A stretch of DNA of 64,000 nt from Arthrobacter rhizophilus. Its GTDB lineage: Bacteria > Actinomycetota > Actinomycetes > Actinomycetales > Micrococcaceae. Every line of letters begins with the position of its first letter. The first letter of the stretch is position 1. The translations under genes were made by a program, and so were the position numbers. Where the stretch lies: positions 62,001 through 126,000 of the forward strand of contig NZ_JAPFFT010000011.1 of the NCBI RefSeq assembly GCF_026241105.1. Reading direction: 5' to 3'. Shown piece by piece: positions 42,590 through 50,917 of this stretch. The notes under the pieces are model-generated. The model did not search any database and was not told the DNA's origin. It saw only the letters and a program-made list of their open reading frames with translations.

Positions 42590-43042
42590 CTAGTCCACCC
42601 AGACGGCGCGTTCGTGTCCATCCGCTTCGGCAGCTCCGAACGTGTAGCCTTCCGGAGTCTGCACGTATGGGACGACGGCTGCCATAAGTCCGCCGCTGCG
42701 ATGTTCAGCCGCGGCGTGGATCCCGTCTGAGCCGTGTTCCGGAAGGACCACATCGCTGGCCATGGCAACCGCGCGGTATCCGTCACGGCCTTGGCGGAGC
42801 AATTCGAGGATATCGGCCAGCATCGACCCTGTGTCGAAGTTTCCTTCGTCGTCCGGCTCTCCGGGTGTAACAAAGACGAGTCGGAACTCGTGGTCGTCCG
42901 CAAGGGTGACTGCGAAAGGCATGAAACCCCCGTTTTGTTCCAGGTGTTCCTGCGCTGTTGCCAGGGCGGTTCCAAGGGTTTCGCGGACCTCGCGGAGTTC
43001 GCGTTCCTCGGGACTTTCAAGGCCGTCGATCTGGGAGTTCAT
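42590..43042 (-). CDS. Conserved hypothetical protein, 150 aa
   Basis: The acidic 150-residue protein has an N-terminal helix rich in Glu/Arg (SPEERELREVRETLGTALAT) and an alpha/beta body (GGFMPFAVTLADDHEFRLVF, GYRAVAMASDVVLPEHGSDG, GLMAAVVPYVQTPEGYTFGA). No signal peptide, membrane segment or known family is recognised. It sits between manB-like and nsrR genes on the same strand with gaps of 24-30 bp, so it may share their transcript. Confidence 0.7.
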   Translation of the reverse strand: MNSQIDGLESPEERELREVRETLGTALATAQEHLEQNGGFMPFAVTLADDHEFRLVFVTPGEPDDEGNFDTGSMLADILELLRQGRDGYRAVAMASDVVLPEHGSDGIHAAAEHRSGGLMAAVVPYVQTPEGYTFGAAEADGHERAVWVD

Positions 43043-43072
43043 GCTCTCCGTATTGCTCGTCGGGATGACCGG

Positions 43073-44491
43073 TTAAGAGCGGATCAGCGCAAGGACGCGG
43101 TCGCGGATCTTTTCCATGGTGGCCACGTCCTTCGCCTCTGCGTTCAGCCGCAGGAACGGCTCAGTGTTGGACGGGCGAAGGTTGAACCACCAGGTGCCGT
43201 CCTTCGCGGTGAAGGTGCTGCCGTCCATGGTGTCGACGTCGGCGTCTTCGTTCTCAAAATCGGCGCGGACGCGCTCAATGGCGCCCACCTTGTCCTCGAT
43301 TTCGGAGTTGATTTCGCCGGAAGAGACGTATGGTTCGTACTGACGGCCAAGTTCGGACAGCGGGCCGTCCTGCTCACCCAGTGCCGCCAACACGTGCATG
43401 GCTGCGAGCATGCCGGTATCTGCGTTCCAAAAATCGCGGAAGTAGAAATGCGCAGAGTGCTCCCCGCCGAAGACGGCACCTTCTTCAGCCATGACGGCTT
43501 TGATGAACGAATGCCCCACACGGGTACGGACGGCGCGGCCGCCATCCGCGGCCACGAGTTCCGGGACAGCCAGCGAGGTCAGCAAGTTGTGGATGATCAC
43601 GGGCGTCTCTTCACCCGCTGCCTGGGCACGCGCGATTTCCCGGCGCGCAACCATGCCAGTGATGGCGGAGGGGGACACAGGTTCGCCCTTCTCGTCGATC
43701 ACGAAGCAACGGTCGGCGTCGCCGTCGAAAGCCAGGCCGATGTCCGCGCCGTGTTCGATCACTGCGGCTTGCAGATCCCGGAGGTTTTCAGGCTCAAGCG
43801 GATTGGCCGGGTGGTTCGGGAACGAGCCATCCAGCTCAAAGTACAGGGGGACGATCTCGAACGGCAGGGCAGGAAGCAGTTCGCTACCGAGCACGGCGGG
43901 AGTGGTCAGCCCAGCCATCCCGTTTCCGGCGTCGACGACGATCTTCAACGGACGGGAGCCTTTGAGGTCAACCAGGCTTCGCAAGTACTCGGAGTAGTCC
44001 TTCAGGACATCGCGGGCGCTGATCTTGCCGTGCACATCCGCATCCGGGATGTTGCCTTCGTTGAGGTATTTCTCCGCCAGAGCCTGGATTTCCTTGAGGC
44101 CCGATTCCGAGGAGATCGGTTGGGCTCCGGCCTTGGACATTTTGATGCCGTTGTATTCAGCCGGGTTGTGGCTTGCGGTGAACGTAGCGCCTGCAGCATT
44201 GAGGGCACCGCAAGCGTAATAAAGCTCGTCGGTGGAAATGAGGTCCAGCAGTTGGACGTTGGCACCGCGGCGGGCAGCCCCGTCCGCAAACGCCTTGATG
44301 AATTCCGGGGAGGACGGGCGCATGTCGCCGCCAACCAGCACCGTCTCGCCCGCGAGGCCTAGAGTGTCGACGAACGCCGCGCCGACAGACTCCACGATGT
44401 GGGCTGTGATGGATTCACCGACGATCCCCCGGACGTCATAAGCCTTGAAGGAAGCCGAGAGGTCGAATGTTTTGTTCTGCTCGCTAGTCAC
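43073..44491 (-). CDS. manB: Phosphomannomutase/phosphoglucomutase
   Basis: The 472-residue alpha-D-phosphohexomutase has the start FKAYDVRGIVGE, phosphoserine loop ATFTASHNPAEYNG, metal loop LAFDGDADRCFVID, sugar loop GGEHSAHFYFRDF and phosphate-binding RPSNTEPFLRLNAEA. It interconverts hexose 1- and 6-phosphates, likely supplying mannose-1-phosphate for GDP-mannose and cell-envelope glycans, including the donor for the GT2/GT39 genes in this window. The start is the GTG at 44491; an open reading continues to 44986 but runs through the promoter of the divergent helicase gene. Confidence 0.92.
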   Translation of the reverse strand: MTSEQNKTFDLSASFKAYDVRGIVGESITAHIVESVGAAFVDTLGLAGETVLVGGDMRPSSPEFIKAFADGAARRGANVQLLDLISTDELYYACGALNAAGATFTASHNPAEYNGIKMSKAGAQPISSESGLKEIQALAEKYLNEGNIPDADVHGKISARDVLKDYSEYLRSLVDLKGSRPLKIVVDAGNGMAGLTTPAVLGSELLPALPFEIVPLYFELDGSFPNHPANPLEPENLRDLQAAVIEHGADIGLAFDGDADRCFVIDEKGEPVSPSAITGMVARREIARAQAAGEETPVIIHNLLTSLAVPELVAADGGRAVRTRVGHSFIKAVMAEEGAVFGGEHSAHFYFRDFWNADTGMLAAMHVLAALGEQDGPLSELGRQYEPYVSSGEINSEIEDKVGAIERVRADFENEDADVDTMDGSTFTAKDGTWWFNLRPSNTEPFLRLNAEAKDVATMEKIRDRVLALIRS

Positions 44492-44614
44492 GCGCTCAAT
44501 CTTACTGTGGACCGCCGTCGGCACTACGCCAGAACCCGGCAGTGTGGAAAACCTTTGTCCACATAGATGAAGTCCTGGGTTCTGGCTGTCTGCCGGTGCT
44601 GGAATACTGAAGCC

Positions 44615-46786
44615 ATGCCCAACAACCCGGATGCTGCCCTCCTCGCAGCGGAACCGTCCACCACCCGACCGCAGGCCCTTGAGGTACTGAAGGAGCTTGT
44701 GGGAAACGCGGACGCCCGATTCCACGACGGCCAGTACGAGGCGATCGAGGCCCTCGTCGACGCTGGGCGGCGCGCCTTGGTGGTGCAACGGACTGGCTGG
44801 GGCAAGTCGGCCGTGTACTTCGTCTCGTCCTTGTTGCTGAGGCGTCGGGGCGCCGGGCCTACGCTCATCGTTTCGCCGCTGCTCGCGCTCATGCGGGACC
44901 AGGTGGCGGCAGCCGCACGTGCCGGCGTTCGCGCCGTGGCGATCAATTCCGCCAATCAGCTCGAGTGGGACAACGTTCGCGAGCAACTGGCTGCGGATGA
45001 GGTCGATGTTCTCTTGGTTTCACCGGAGCGGCTCACCAATCCAGCGTTCCGCGAGAACCAGCTTCCCGAGCTCATCCGCCGTACCGGCCTCCTCGTGATT
45101 GACGAGGCACACTGTATTTCGGACTGGGGCCACGATTTCCGTCCCGACTACCGGCGTATCTCCGATCTCATCGAGCAACTGCCGGGAAGCGTCCCCGTGC
45201 TGGCAACCACAGCCACGGCCAACTCCCGGGTGGTCCATGACATCGAGGAGCAACTTGGAGCGGGTGTGCTCACCATCCGCGGGACACTTGGCCGTGAGTC
45301 CCTGCGTCTGGGCGTTCTGAAGCTCGCAGACTCAAGGGATCGCCTCGGCTGGTTGCTGACCCATCTGGCTGACATGCCAGGCAGCGGAATCATCTATACC
45401 CTGACCGTTTCCGCCGCGGAGGACACCGCCCGGCTGCTCTCCGAGGCCGGCCACAACGTCCTGTCCTACACCGGCCGCACGGACCCCGCCGACCGTGAAC
45501 GGGCTGAACAACTCCTCAAGGACAACCAGGTGAAGGCGCTCGTGGCCACCTCGGCGCTTGGCATGGGATTCGACAAACCGGATCTCGGTTTCGTCATCCA
45601 CCTTGGTGCCCCGTCATCACCGGTTGCTTATTACCAGCAAGTGGGCCGCGCAGGCCGTGGGGCCGCCAACGCCGATGTGCTCCTCCTACCCGGATCCGAG
45701 GACAGGGAGATCTGGCAGTACTTTGCCACGGCTTCCATGCCGTCAGAGGAAAAGGCTGCCGCCGTCCTCAACGTCTTGGCTGAGTCCGGCACGGCCCTAT
45801 CCACTGTGGCTCTCGAAGCAAGGGTGGACTTGCGCCGGACGCCACTGGAACTCCTGTTGAAGGTCCTCGCGGTTGACGGTGCGGTGGAGCGGGTGGGTGG
45901 CGGCTGGAGGTCCACGGGACGCCCGTGGATCTACGACGCCGAGCGTTACGCCCGTATCGCCGAGGCCCGGGTGGACGAACAGGATTCAATGGTGATCTAC
46001 CAGGACACGGCTGGATGCCGCATGGAGTACATCACCGCCGTCCTGGACGACGAGTCGGCACGTGCATGCGGTCGCTGCGACAATTGCGCTGGCACGTGGT
46101 TCCCGGCAGACGTGGCAGCAGCAGCCGCCGACGTCGCGGGGCAGACCCTCAGGCGCGCGGGTCTTGCCTTGGAACCACGGCTTCAATGGCCCAGCGGCAT
46201 GGACCGGCTGGGCGTTGCCGTGAAGGGCAAGATCAAGCCCGACGAGCTGCTGGCCGAGGGCCGCGTTCTGGCGCGGCTGACCGACCTCGGATGGGGAGGC
46301 GCCCTCCGTGAACTCTTTGCCTCCGGCGCAGCTGACCGCGATGTTGAGCCTGCCATGCTGCAGGCTTGCGTGCAGGTGTTGCGGGAATGGGCCGCAGGAG
46401 ACGGCCGATCTGCAGGATGGAGCGGCCAAGGACGGCCCGCAGCCGTGGTGAGCATCCCGTCCAGGAACAAGCCCGCGCTTGTCGAATCCCTGGCGCGCGG
46501 TATAGCCGGGATCGGCCAGATGCCGTATCTGGGTTCCCTCCAGCTCCAGCACGGTGGACCTACTGGCGGGAGGGGCGGCAACAGTGCCTACCGGCTGGCC
46601 GGCGTGTGGGACCGCCTCGTTGTGGGCCCGGAACTCGGACAGAACCTCGCGGCGCTAGGCGGGCAGGGCATCCTCTTGGTCGACGATCTTGCGGACAGCC
46701 GCTGGACCATGACGGTTGCGGGGCGAGTCCTCAGGCAAGCCGGAGCGGGATCGGTGCTGCCCCTCGTCCTTGGTCAAGCGGCTTGA
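44615..46786 (+). CDS. RecQ-like DNA helicase with C-terminal phosphoribosyltransferase-like domain
   Basis: The 723-residue protein has the superfamily 2 helicase motifs of RecQ (Walker A VVQRTGWGKSAVYF, DEAHCISDWGHDFRPDY, ATTATANSRV, VATSALGMGFDKPDLG, QVGRAGRG) and a zinc site (GCRMEY then ACGRCDNCAG). No HRDC domain is evident. Instead the last ~120 residues read as a PRTase-like fold: AVVSIPSRNKPALVESLARG and a PRPP-loop-like ILLVDDLADSRWTMTVAGR. It should unwind DNA 3'-5' in repair or recombination; the role of the PRTase-like tail is unknown. The ATG at 44615 lies opposite the divergent mutase gene. Its stop overlaps the next gene's start. Confidence 0.9.
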   Translation: MPNNPDAALLAAEPSTTRPQALEVLKELVGNADARFHDGQYEAIEALVDAGRRALVVQRTGWGKSAVYFVSSLLLRRRGAGPTLIVSPLLALMRDQVAAAARAGVRAVAINSANQLEWDNVREQLAADEVDVLLVSPERLTNPAFRENQLPELIRRTGLLVIDEAHCISDWGHDFRPDYRRISDLIEQLPGSVPVLATTATANSRVVHDIEEQLGAGVLTIRGTLGRESLRLGVLKLADSRDRLGWLLTHLADMPGSGIIYTLTVSAAEDTARLLSEAGHNVLSYTGRTDPADRERAEQLLKDNQVKALVATSALGMGFDKPDLGFVIHLGAPSSPVAYYQQVGRAGRGAANADVLLLPGSEDREIWQYFATASMPSEEKAAAVLNVLAESGTALSTVALEARVDLRRTPLELLLKVLAVDGAVERVGGGWRSTGRPWIYDAERYARIAEARVDEQDSMVIYQDTAGCRMEYITAVLDDESARACGRCDNCAGTWFPADVAAAAADVAGQTLRRAGLALEPRLQWPSGMDRLGVAVKGKIKPDELLAEGRVLARLTDLGWGGALRELFASGAADRDVEPAMLQACVQVLREWAAGDGRSAGWSGQGRPAAVVSIPSRNKPALVESLARGIAGIGQMPYLGSLQLQHGGPTGGRGGNSAYRLAGVWDRLVVGPELGQNLAALGGQGILLVDDLADSRWTMTVAGRVLRQAGAGSVLPLVLGQAA

Positions 46787-48222
46787 GCGGCGCGGCATCG
46801 GACGTCCAGTCCGAGTCCCAATGGCAGCCGCGGCTCGCGCTGCTGGTTGCCGCCACCTTCTTCATGGAGTTCCTGGACGGCACAGTCCTCACCACCGCCA
46901 TGCCGAGCATCGCTGCCGATTTCAAAGTGGCTTCGGCCGATGTCAACGTCACGATGACGGCCTACTTAGTGACCGTGGCCATGGGAATTCCGTTGAGCAG
47001 CTGGCTCGCAGAACGCTTCGGGGCACGCCGAATCTTCTGCCTGGCGATCGCGGTGTTCACTGTCGCGTCGCTGTTGTGCGCGGTGAGCCAAGACCTCACT
47101 TGGCTGACCCTCAGCCGGGTGGCGCAGGGGGCCGGCGGGGCGATGATGGTGCCTGTAGGAACCCTTGTGGTGCTGCGAGGTACGCCTAAGTCGGAGCTCC
47201 TCCGGGCCACCGCGTTCCTGATTTGGCCCGGATTGCTGGCTCCCGTTCTGGCGCCCCTCGTGGGCGGAGCCTTCACCACATACCTTTCGTGGCACTGGAT
47301 CTTCCTCATCAACGTTCCTCTGGGGATTGCTGCGTTCATTGCGGCGCTGAGGCTGGTTCCCCGCACGGGAGGCAATGCGGGTCGCCGGCTCGACTGGCTA
47401 GGGCTCACGCTTACCACCTTCGGCGTCGGATCCCTTGTAGTAGGTCTTGAAGGGGTTGGAGGTCATGGCGCGGGCGTGATCCCCGCGGTCGTAATGTTGG
47501 CCGGAGCATTGGCTTTGGCCGGGGCAGGCTGGTGGATGCTCAAGGCCAAGGCTCCGCTCTTCGACCTCCGTGTCTTCGCCACCCGCACGTTCCGGGCCAC
47601 TTCCACCGGAGGGTTCGTTTATCGGCTAACCATCAGTTCGGTGCCTTTTCTTCTGCCGCTGTTGTTCCAAGACGGTTTTGGCTGGGATCCGCTCAAATCC
47701 GGGGCCATGGTGGCTGCCGTCTTCATTGGCAACATCGGCATCAAGCCCGCCACGACGCCCACCATCCGGCGGTTCGGCTTCAAACCGGTGCTGGTTTTCG
47801 CGTCCCTCGCCTCGGCGGTCACTTTTGCCGCGTGTGCCATGCTCACCCCCGAAACCCCTGAAGCTTTGATCTTTGCCTTGCTGCTGGCCAGCGGCGCCTT
47901 CCGTTCGATCGGGTTCTCGGCCTACGCATCCGTGCAGTATGCGGACATCGTTCCGGGGGAGCTTCCCTCGGCCAACGCGGTTTCAGCCACGCTTGTGCAA
48001 CTGGCCGCGGGTGCCGGCATTGCGGTAGGTGCGCTCTTCCTGCGCCTTTTCGACCATGTTTCGCTCTTCGGCGGCGGCCCTTCCTCGGCGTACCGGGGCG
48101 CCTTCCTCGCGATGGCCGCCGCGATGCTGTTGAGCACCGCGGACAGCCTCACGCTGCACAGGCACGCCGGAGCCGAAGTCAGCCGTAGTGCAGTGAGCAA
48201 GGCCGAGAAGCGCCGAGGCTAG
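46783..48222 (+). CDS. MFS exporter, DHA2 family
   Basis: The 479-residue transporter has helix 1 LALLVAATFFMEFLDGTVLT, the loop SWLAERFGARRIF, motif C-like GLLAPVLAPLVGGAFTTYLS and about 14 helices. No ATG or GTG precedes helix 1 in this frame; the TTG at 46783, overlapping the helicase stop as TTGA, is the best start and implies translational coupling. Substrate unknown. A reading extended upstream lies inside the helicase gene. Confidence 0.83.
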   Translation: MSGAASDVQSESQWQPRLALLVAATFFMEFLDGTVLTTAMPSIAADFKVASADVNVTMTAYLVTVAMGIPLSSWLAERFGARRIFCLAIAVFTVASLLCAVSQDLTWLTLSRVAQGAGGAMMVPVGTLVVLRGTPKSELLRATAFLIWPGLLAPVLAPLVGGAFTTYLSWHWIFLINVPLGIAAFIAALRLVPRTGGNAGRRLDWLGLTLTTFGVGSLVVGLEGVGGHGAGVIPAVVMLAGALALAGAGWWMLKAKAPLFDLRVFATRTFRATSTGGFVYRLTISSVPFLLPLLFQDGFGWDPLKSGAMVAAVFIGNIGIKPATTPTIRRFGFKPVLVFASLASAVTFAACAMLTPETPEALIFALLLASGAFRSIGFSAYASVQYADIVPGELPSANAVSATLVQLAAGAGIAVGALFLRLFDHVSLFGGGPSSAYRGAFLAMAAAMLLSTADSLTLHRHAGAEVSRSAVSKAEKRRG

Positions 48223-48382
48223 GGGCGCGAGGAGAAGCCAAAGACCCCGGAACCTCGCCAACAGAGGCCCAGCATCCTTGCGCCCGGCGTCTTTAGCTCG
48301 GCCCAAGGTGCTGCCCGGATCGCTCTAGTTAGGAAGCGGTGTGCGTGAACGGGATCCGGTCGACCGGCCCGGAACGCAAAAA

Positions 48383-48406
48383 GGCCCCGGTCCAAGGACC
48401 GGGGCC
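48383..48406 (-). terminator. Terminator of tRNA-Ser (GCT)
   Basis: The stem ggccccggtcc (48383-48393) / ggaccggggcc (48396-48406) is followed on the minus strand by five T (48378-48382) and lies 7 bp past the tRNA 3' end. Confidence 0.88.
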
Positions 48407-48412
48407 AAAACG

Positions 48413-48500
48413 CGGAGACGGGGGGATTTGAACCCCCGGTGGAGTTGTGCCCCACACTTCATTAGCAGTGAAGCCCATTCGGCCGCTCTGGCACGTCTCC
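48413..48500 (-). tRNA. tRNA-Ser (GCT)
   Basis: The 88-nt class II tRNA has acceptor GGAGACG/CGTCTCC, anticodon loop CTGCTAA with GCT at 48464-48466, a long variable arm (GTGGGGCACAACTCCAC region) and T arm GGGGGTTCAAATCCCCC. CCA is not encoded. Confidence 0.95.
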
Positions 48501-48596
48501 AGTTGCTATTGCTAGCCAACCAAGGATACGCAGAACTGGGCACCCAGTGCAAAACGGGGGAGCCGAGGAGCCGCGGGCGTGGATCTTAGGCGACCG

Positions 48597-50858
48597 TCAC
48601 TGCCCCGCGCCCTGCTTGCCAGCGAGTGCCCGCCAGAGGAAGTGCTGGCTGCGGGCCTGGAGGGAGGCCGCTTGGCGGTTGTCCGAAGCGCCTGCGTGAC
48701 CGCCTTCAAGTGCTTCGTGGAACCACACGTTGGGGATGCCCATCGCCTGCATCCGGGCGGCCATCTTCCGGGCTTGGACCGGGCCCACACGGTCGTCGGA
48801 GGTGGCCGTCCAGATGAACGTCTCCGGGTAGTCGACGCCGTCGCGCAACAGATGATACGGAGAGAAGGTTCGGATGAATTCCCATTGCTCCGGGACGTCC
48901 GGATCGCCGTACTCGGCAATCCAGGAGTAGCCGGCCGAAAGCTTGGTGTAGCGGCGCATGTCCAGCAATGGGACACCGCAGGAGACCGCTCCGAACAGCT
49001 CCGGATACTGGGTCAGCATGTTGCCCACCAGCAGCCCGCCGTTGGATCCGCCCACGCAGCCGAGCCGGCGCGGACTTGTGACGCCGCGTGAGATGAGGTC
49101 CCGCGCAACCGCGGCGAAGTCCTCGAACGCGCGGTGCCGCTTTTCCTGCAAGGCGGCGCGGTGCCAGGCTGGGCCATACTCGCCGCCGCCGCGGATGTTG
49201 GCCACGACGTAGACGCCGCCGCGGGAATGCTCCGAGGAGCCATCGTCGGATTGGATGCTTTCACTTCGGCGTTCCAGCCACGCGCGCCCAATGGCGCCGC
49301 TGTAGGCCGGGGTTCTGGAGATCTCGAAGCCTCCGTAGCCCGAAAGCTGCGTGGGGTTTTCGCCGTCGAGGTCCAGATCTTTGGACGCCACTTGGAAGTA
49401 GGGCACCCGCGTGCCGTCTGCCGAGGTGGCGAAGTGTTGCTGCACCTCGTAGTCCGTCTCGTTGAAGAACGACGGCGATGACTTCACCACGGCGTGCGTG
49501 CTGGACACCCCGCCGTCGTGGCCAGCGTCGAGGCTGTGGGTGGCGATGCCCGGGGACAGCGTGCCGCGCATGAGCGTGGTGGGAGTGGTGAAGCCCGTCG
49601 CCACGAGCCAGTAGTCGTTGCCAGCGTCGTCGCCTTCCGTTTCGTCTTCGTCGTCCACCGCGTAGGCGTTCACATCGTGCAGCGGCGGGCACGCATCGAG
49701 CAAGGTCACCGCCCACTCGCCGGCGGAGTCCTTTCGGGCGGGAGCGAGCACCCTGATCTCGGAAGAGACATCGTGCAACAGGTTCATGAGCAGGTAGTCC
49801 CGCGTCCAACTCCAGGACTGCAGGGAAGTGTGTTCGTCCGGGGTGAAGAGCACTGTGAAGTCGCGTGCTCCGGACAGATAGCCCTCGAATTCGGCAGCAA
49901 GCAGCGAGCCCGCCGGGTACGTTGCACCGCCAACGTTCCAGTCTTGCCGCGGACGGAACATGAGCCATTCGCGGTGGGAACTGAGGTTCACGTCTGTGGG
50001 GACGTCGATGGCAAGCCACGCGTCGTCACGCAGCACGGAGGTGGTTCGGTTGAAGAAGTCGATCCAGTCCACGGCGAAGGTGCGTTCGAAACCCGGGGTG
50101 GAGTCGTGGGCGACGAGCGCCATCATGTGGTCTTCGGGGATCTCGAAGATCCGCTCGGCTTTAGTCAGGCTTTGGCCGCGCCGGAGCTTCACTCCGGTCC
50201 GCGCGTAGGAGGAGGTGGTTTTCGGTAGGCCGTCCGCGGTTGTGGATACCAGCAGCGTGTCGGCGTCTAGCCAGCTCACGTTGCCTTTGGCGGTCGGAAG
50301 GTCGAAGCCGCCTGCGGCAGGGTCCACGAAGGTGCGGGTCTCGACGTCGAACTCGCGGTGGCGGTTGGCGTCGCCGCCGTCGGGGGAGAGCGCGATGATG
50401 GCGAGGCGGTGCGGTTCGCCCTCGGCAGGGCGCAGGAAGTTGGCGCCGTGGAACACCCATTCTTCGCCCTCAGCCCCGGCCAGTGCATCGATGTCCAGAA
50501 GCACGTCCCATTCCGGAGAGTCGCTAAGGTAGCTCTCCCATGTGGTCCGTCGCCAGAGACCCTTCGGGTTCTGCCGGTCCTTCCAGAAGTTGTAATAGTG
50601 CTCGCCGCGCTTGTTCACCATGGCGATCTTGTCCGTGGAGTCCAGGACTTCCAGGATTCCGGCTTCCAAGGCGGCGTAATCGGCGTCGTCTAGCAAGTCT
50701 TCAGTGCGGGCATTTTGCTCCCGCACCCAGGCCAGCTGTTCTTCGCCATGAACGTCTTCGAGCCAGATATTCTCGTCGACAGGTTCGGAGGCGGTCGCGG
50801 TTCCCTGGGCAGTTTCGTTGTCGGGCGCGGGCGCTTGATCAGCTGCTGTGGTGGTCAT
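48597..50858 (-). CDS. Prolyl oligopeptidase family serine peptidase (S9A)
   Basis: The 753-residue protein has an N-terminal beta-propeller region and a C-terminal alpha/beta hydrolase with catalytic Ser in GCVGGSNGGLLVGNML, Asp in TATSDDRVGPVQARK and His in EALEGGHAGASD. It begins with the family segment WLEDVHGEEQLAWVREQNAR. It cleaves short peptides, usually after proline, in the cytoplasm. No signal peptide is seen. Its start faces the divergent FAD protein gene 60 bp away. Confidence 0.92.
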   Translation of the reverse strand: MTTTAADQAPAPDNETAQGTATASEPVDENIWLEDVHGEEQLAWVREQNARTEDLLDDADYAALEAGILEVLDSTDKIAMVNKRGEHYYNFWKDRQNPKGLWRRTTWESYLSDSPEWDVLLDIDALAGAEGEEWVFHGANFLRPAEGEPHRLAIIALSPDGGDANRHREFDVETRTFVDPAAGGFDLPTAKGNVSWLDADTLLVSTTADGLPKTTSSYARTGVKLRRGQSLTKAERIFEIPEDHMMALVAHDSTPGFERTFAVDWIDFFNRTTSVLRDDAWLAIDVPTDVNLSSHREWLMFRPRQDWNVGGATYPAGSLLAAEFEGYLSGARDFTVLFTPDEHTSLQSWSWTRDYLLMNLLHDVSSEIRVLAPARKDSAGEWAVTLLDACPPLHDVNAYAVDDEDETEGDDAGNDYWLVATGFTTPTTLMRGTLSPGIATHSLDAGHDGGVSSTHAVVKSSPSFFNETDYEVQQHFATSADGTRVPYFQVASKDLDLDGENPTQLSGYGGFEISRTPAYSGAIGRAWLERRSESIQSDDGSSEHSRGGVYVVANIRGGGEYGPAWHRAALQEKRHRAFEDFAAVARDLISRGVTSPRRLGCVGGSNGGLLVGNMLTQYPELFGAVSCGVPLLDMRRYTKLSAGYSWIAEYGDPDVPEQWEFIRTFSPYHLLRDGVDYPETFIWTATSDDRVGPVQARKMAARMQAMGIPNVWFHEALEGGHAGASDNRQAASLQARSQHFLWRALAGKQGAGQ

Positions 50859-50917
50859 CCCTCATCCTAGAGCGACTGTCTGAGAAGGAAGCAAGTCACA
50901 AGAAGTTAGGCTTGGGC

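Noticed and set aside
43073..44986. 637-residue reading of the phosphohexomutase
   Set aside because: The extra N-terminus lies antisense to the helicase start and promoter; the mutase fold begins right after the GTG at 44491.
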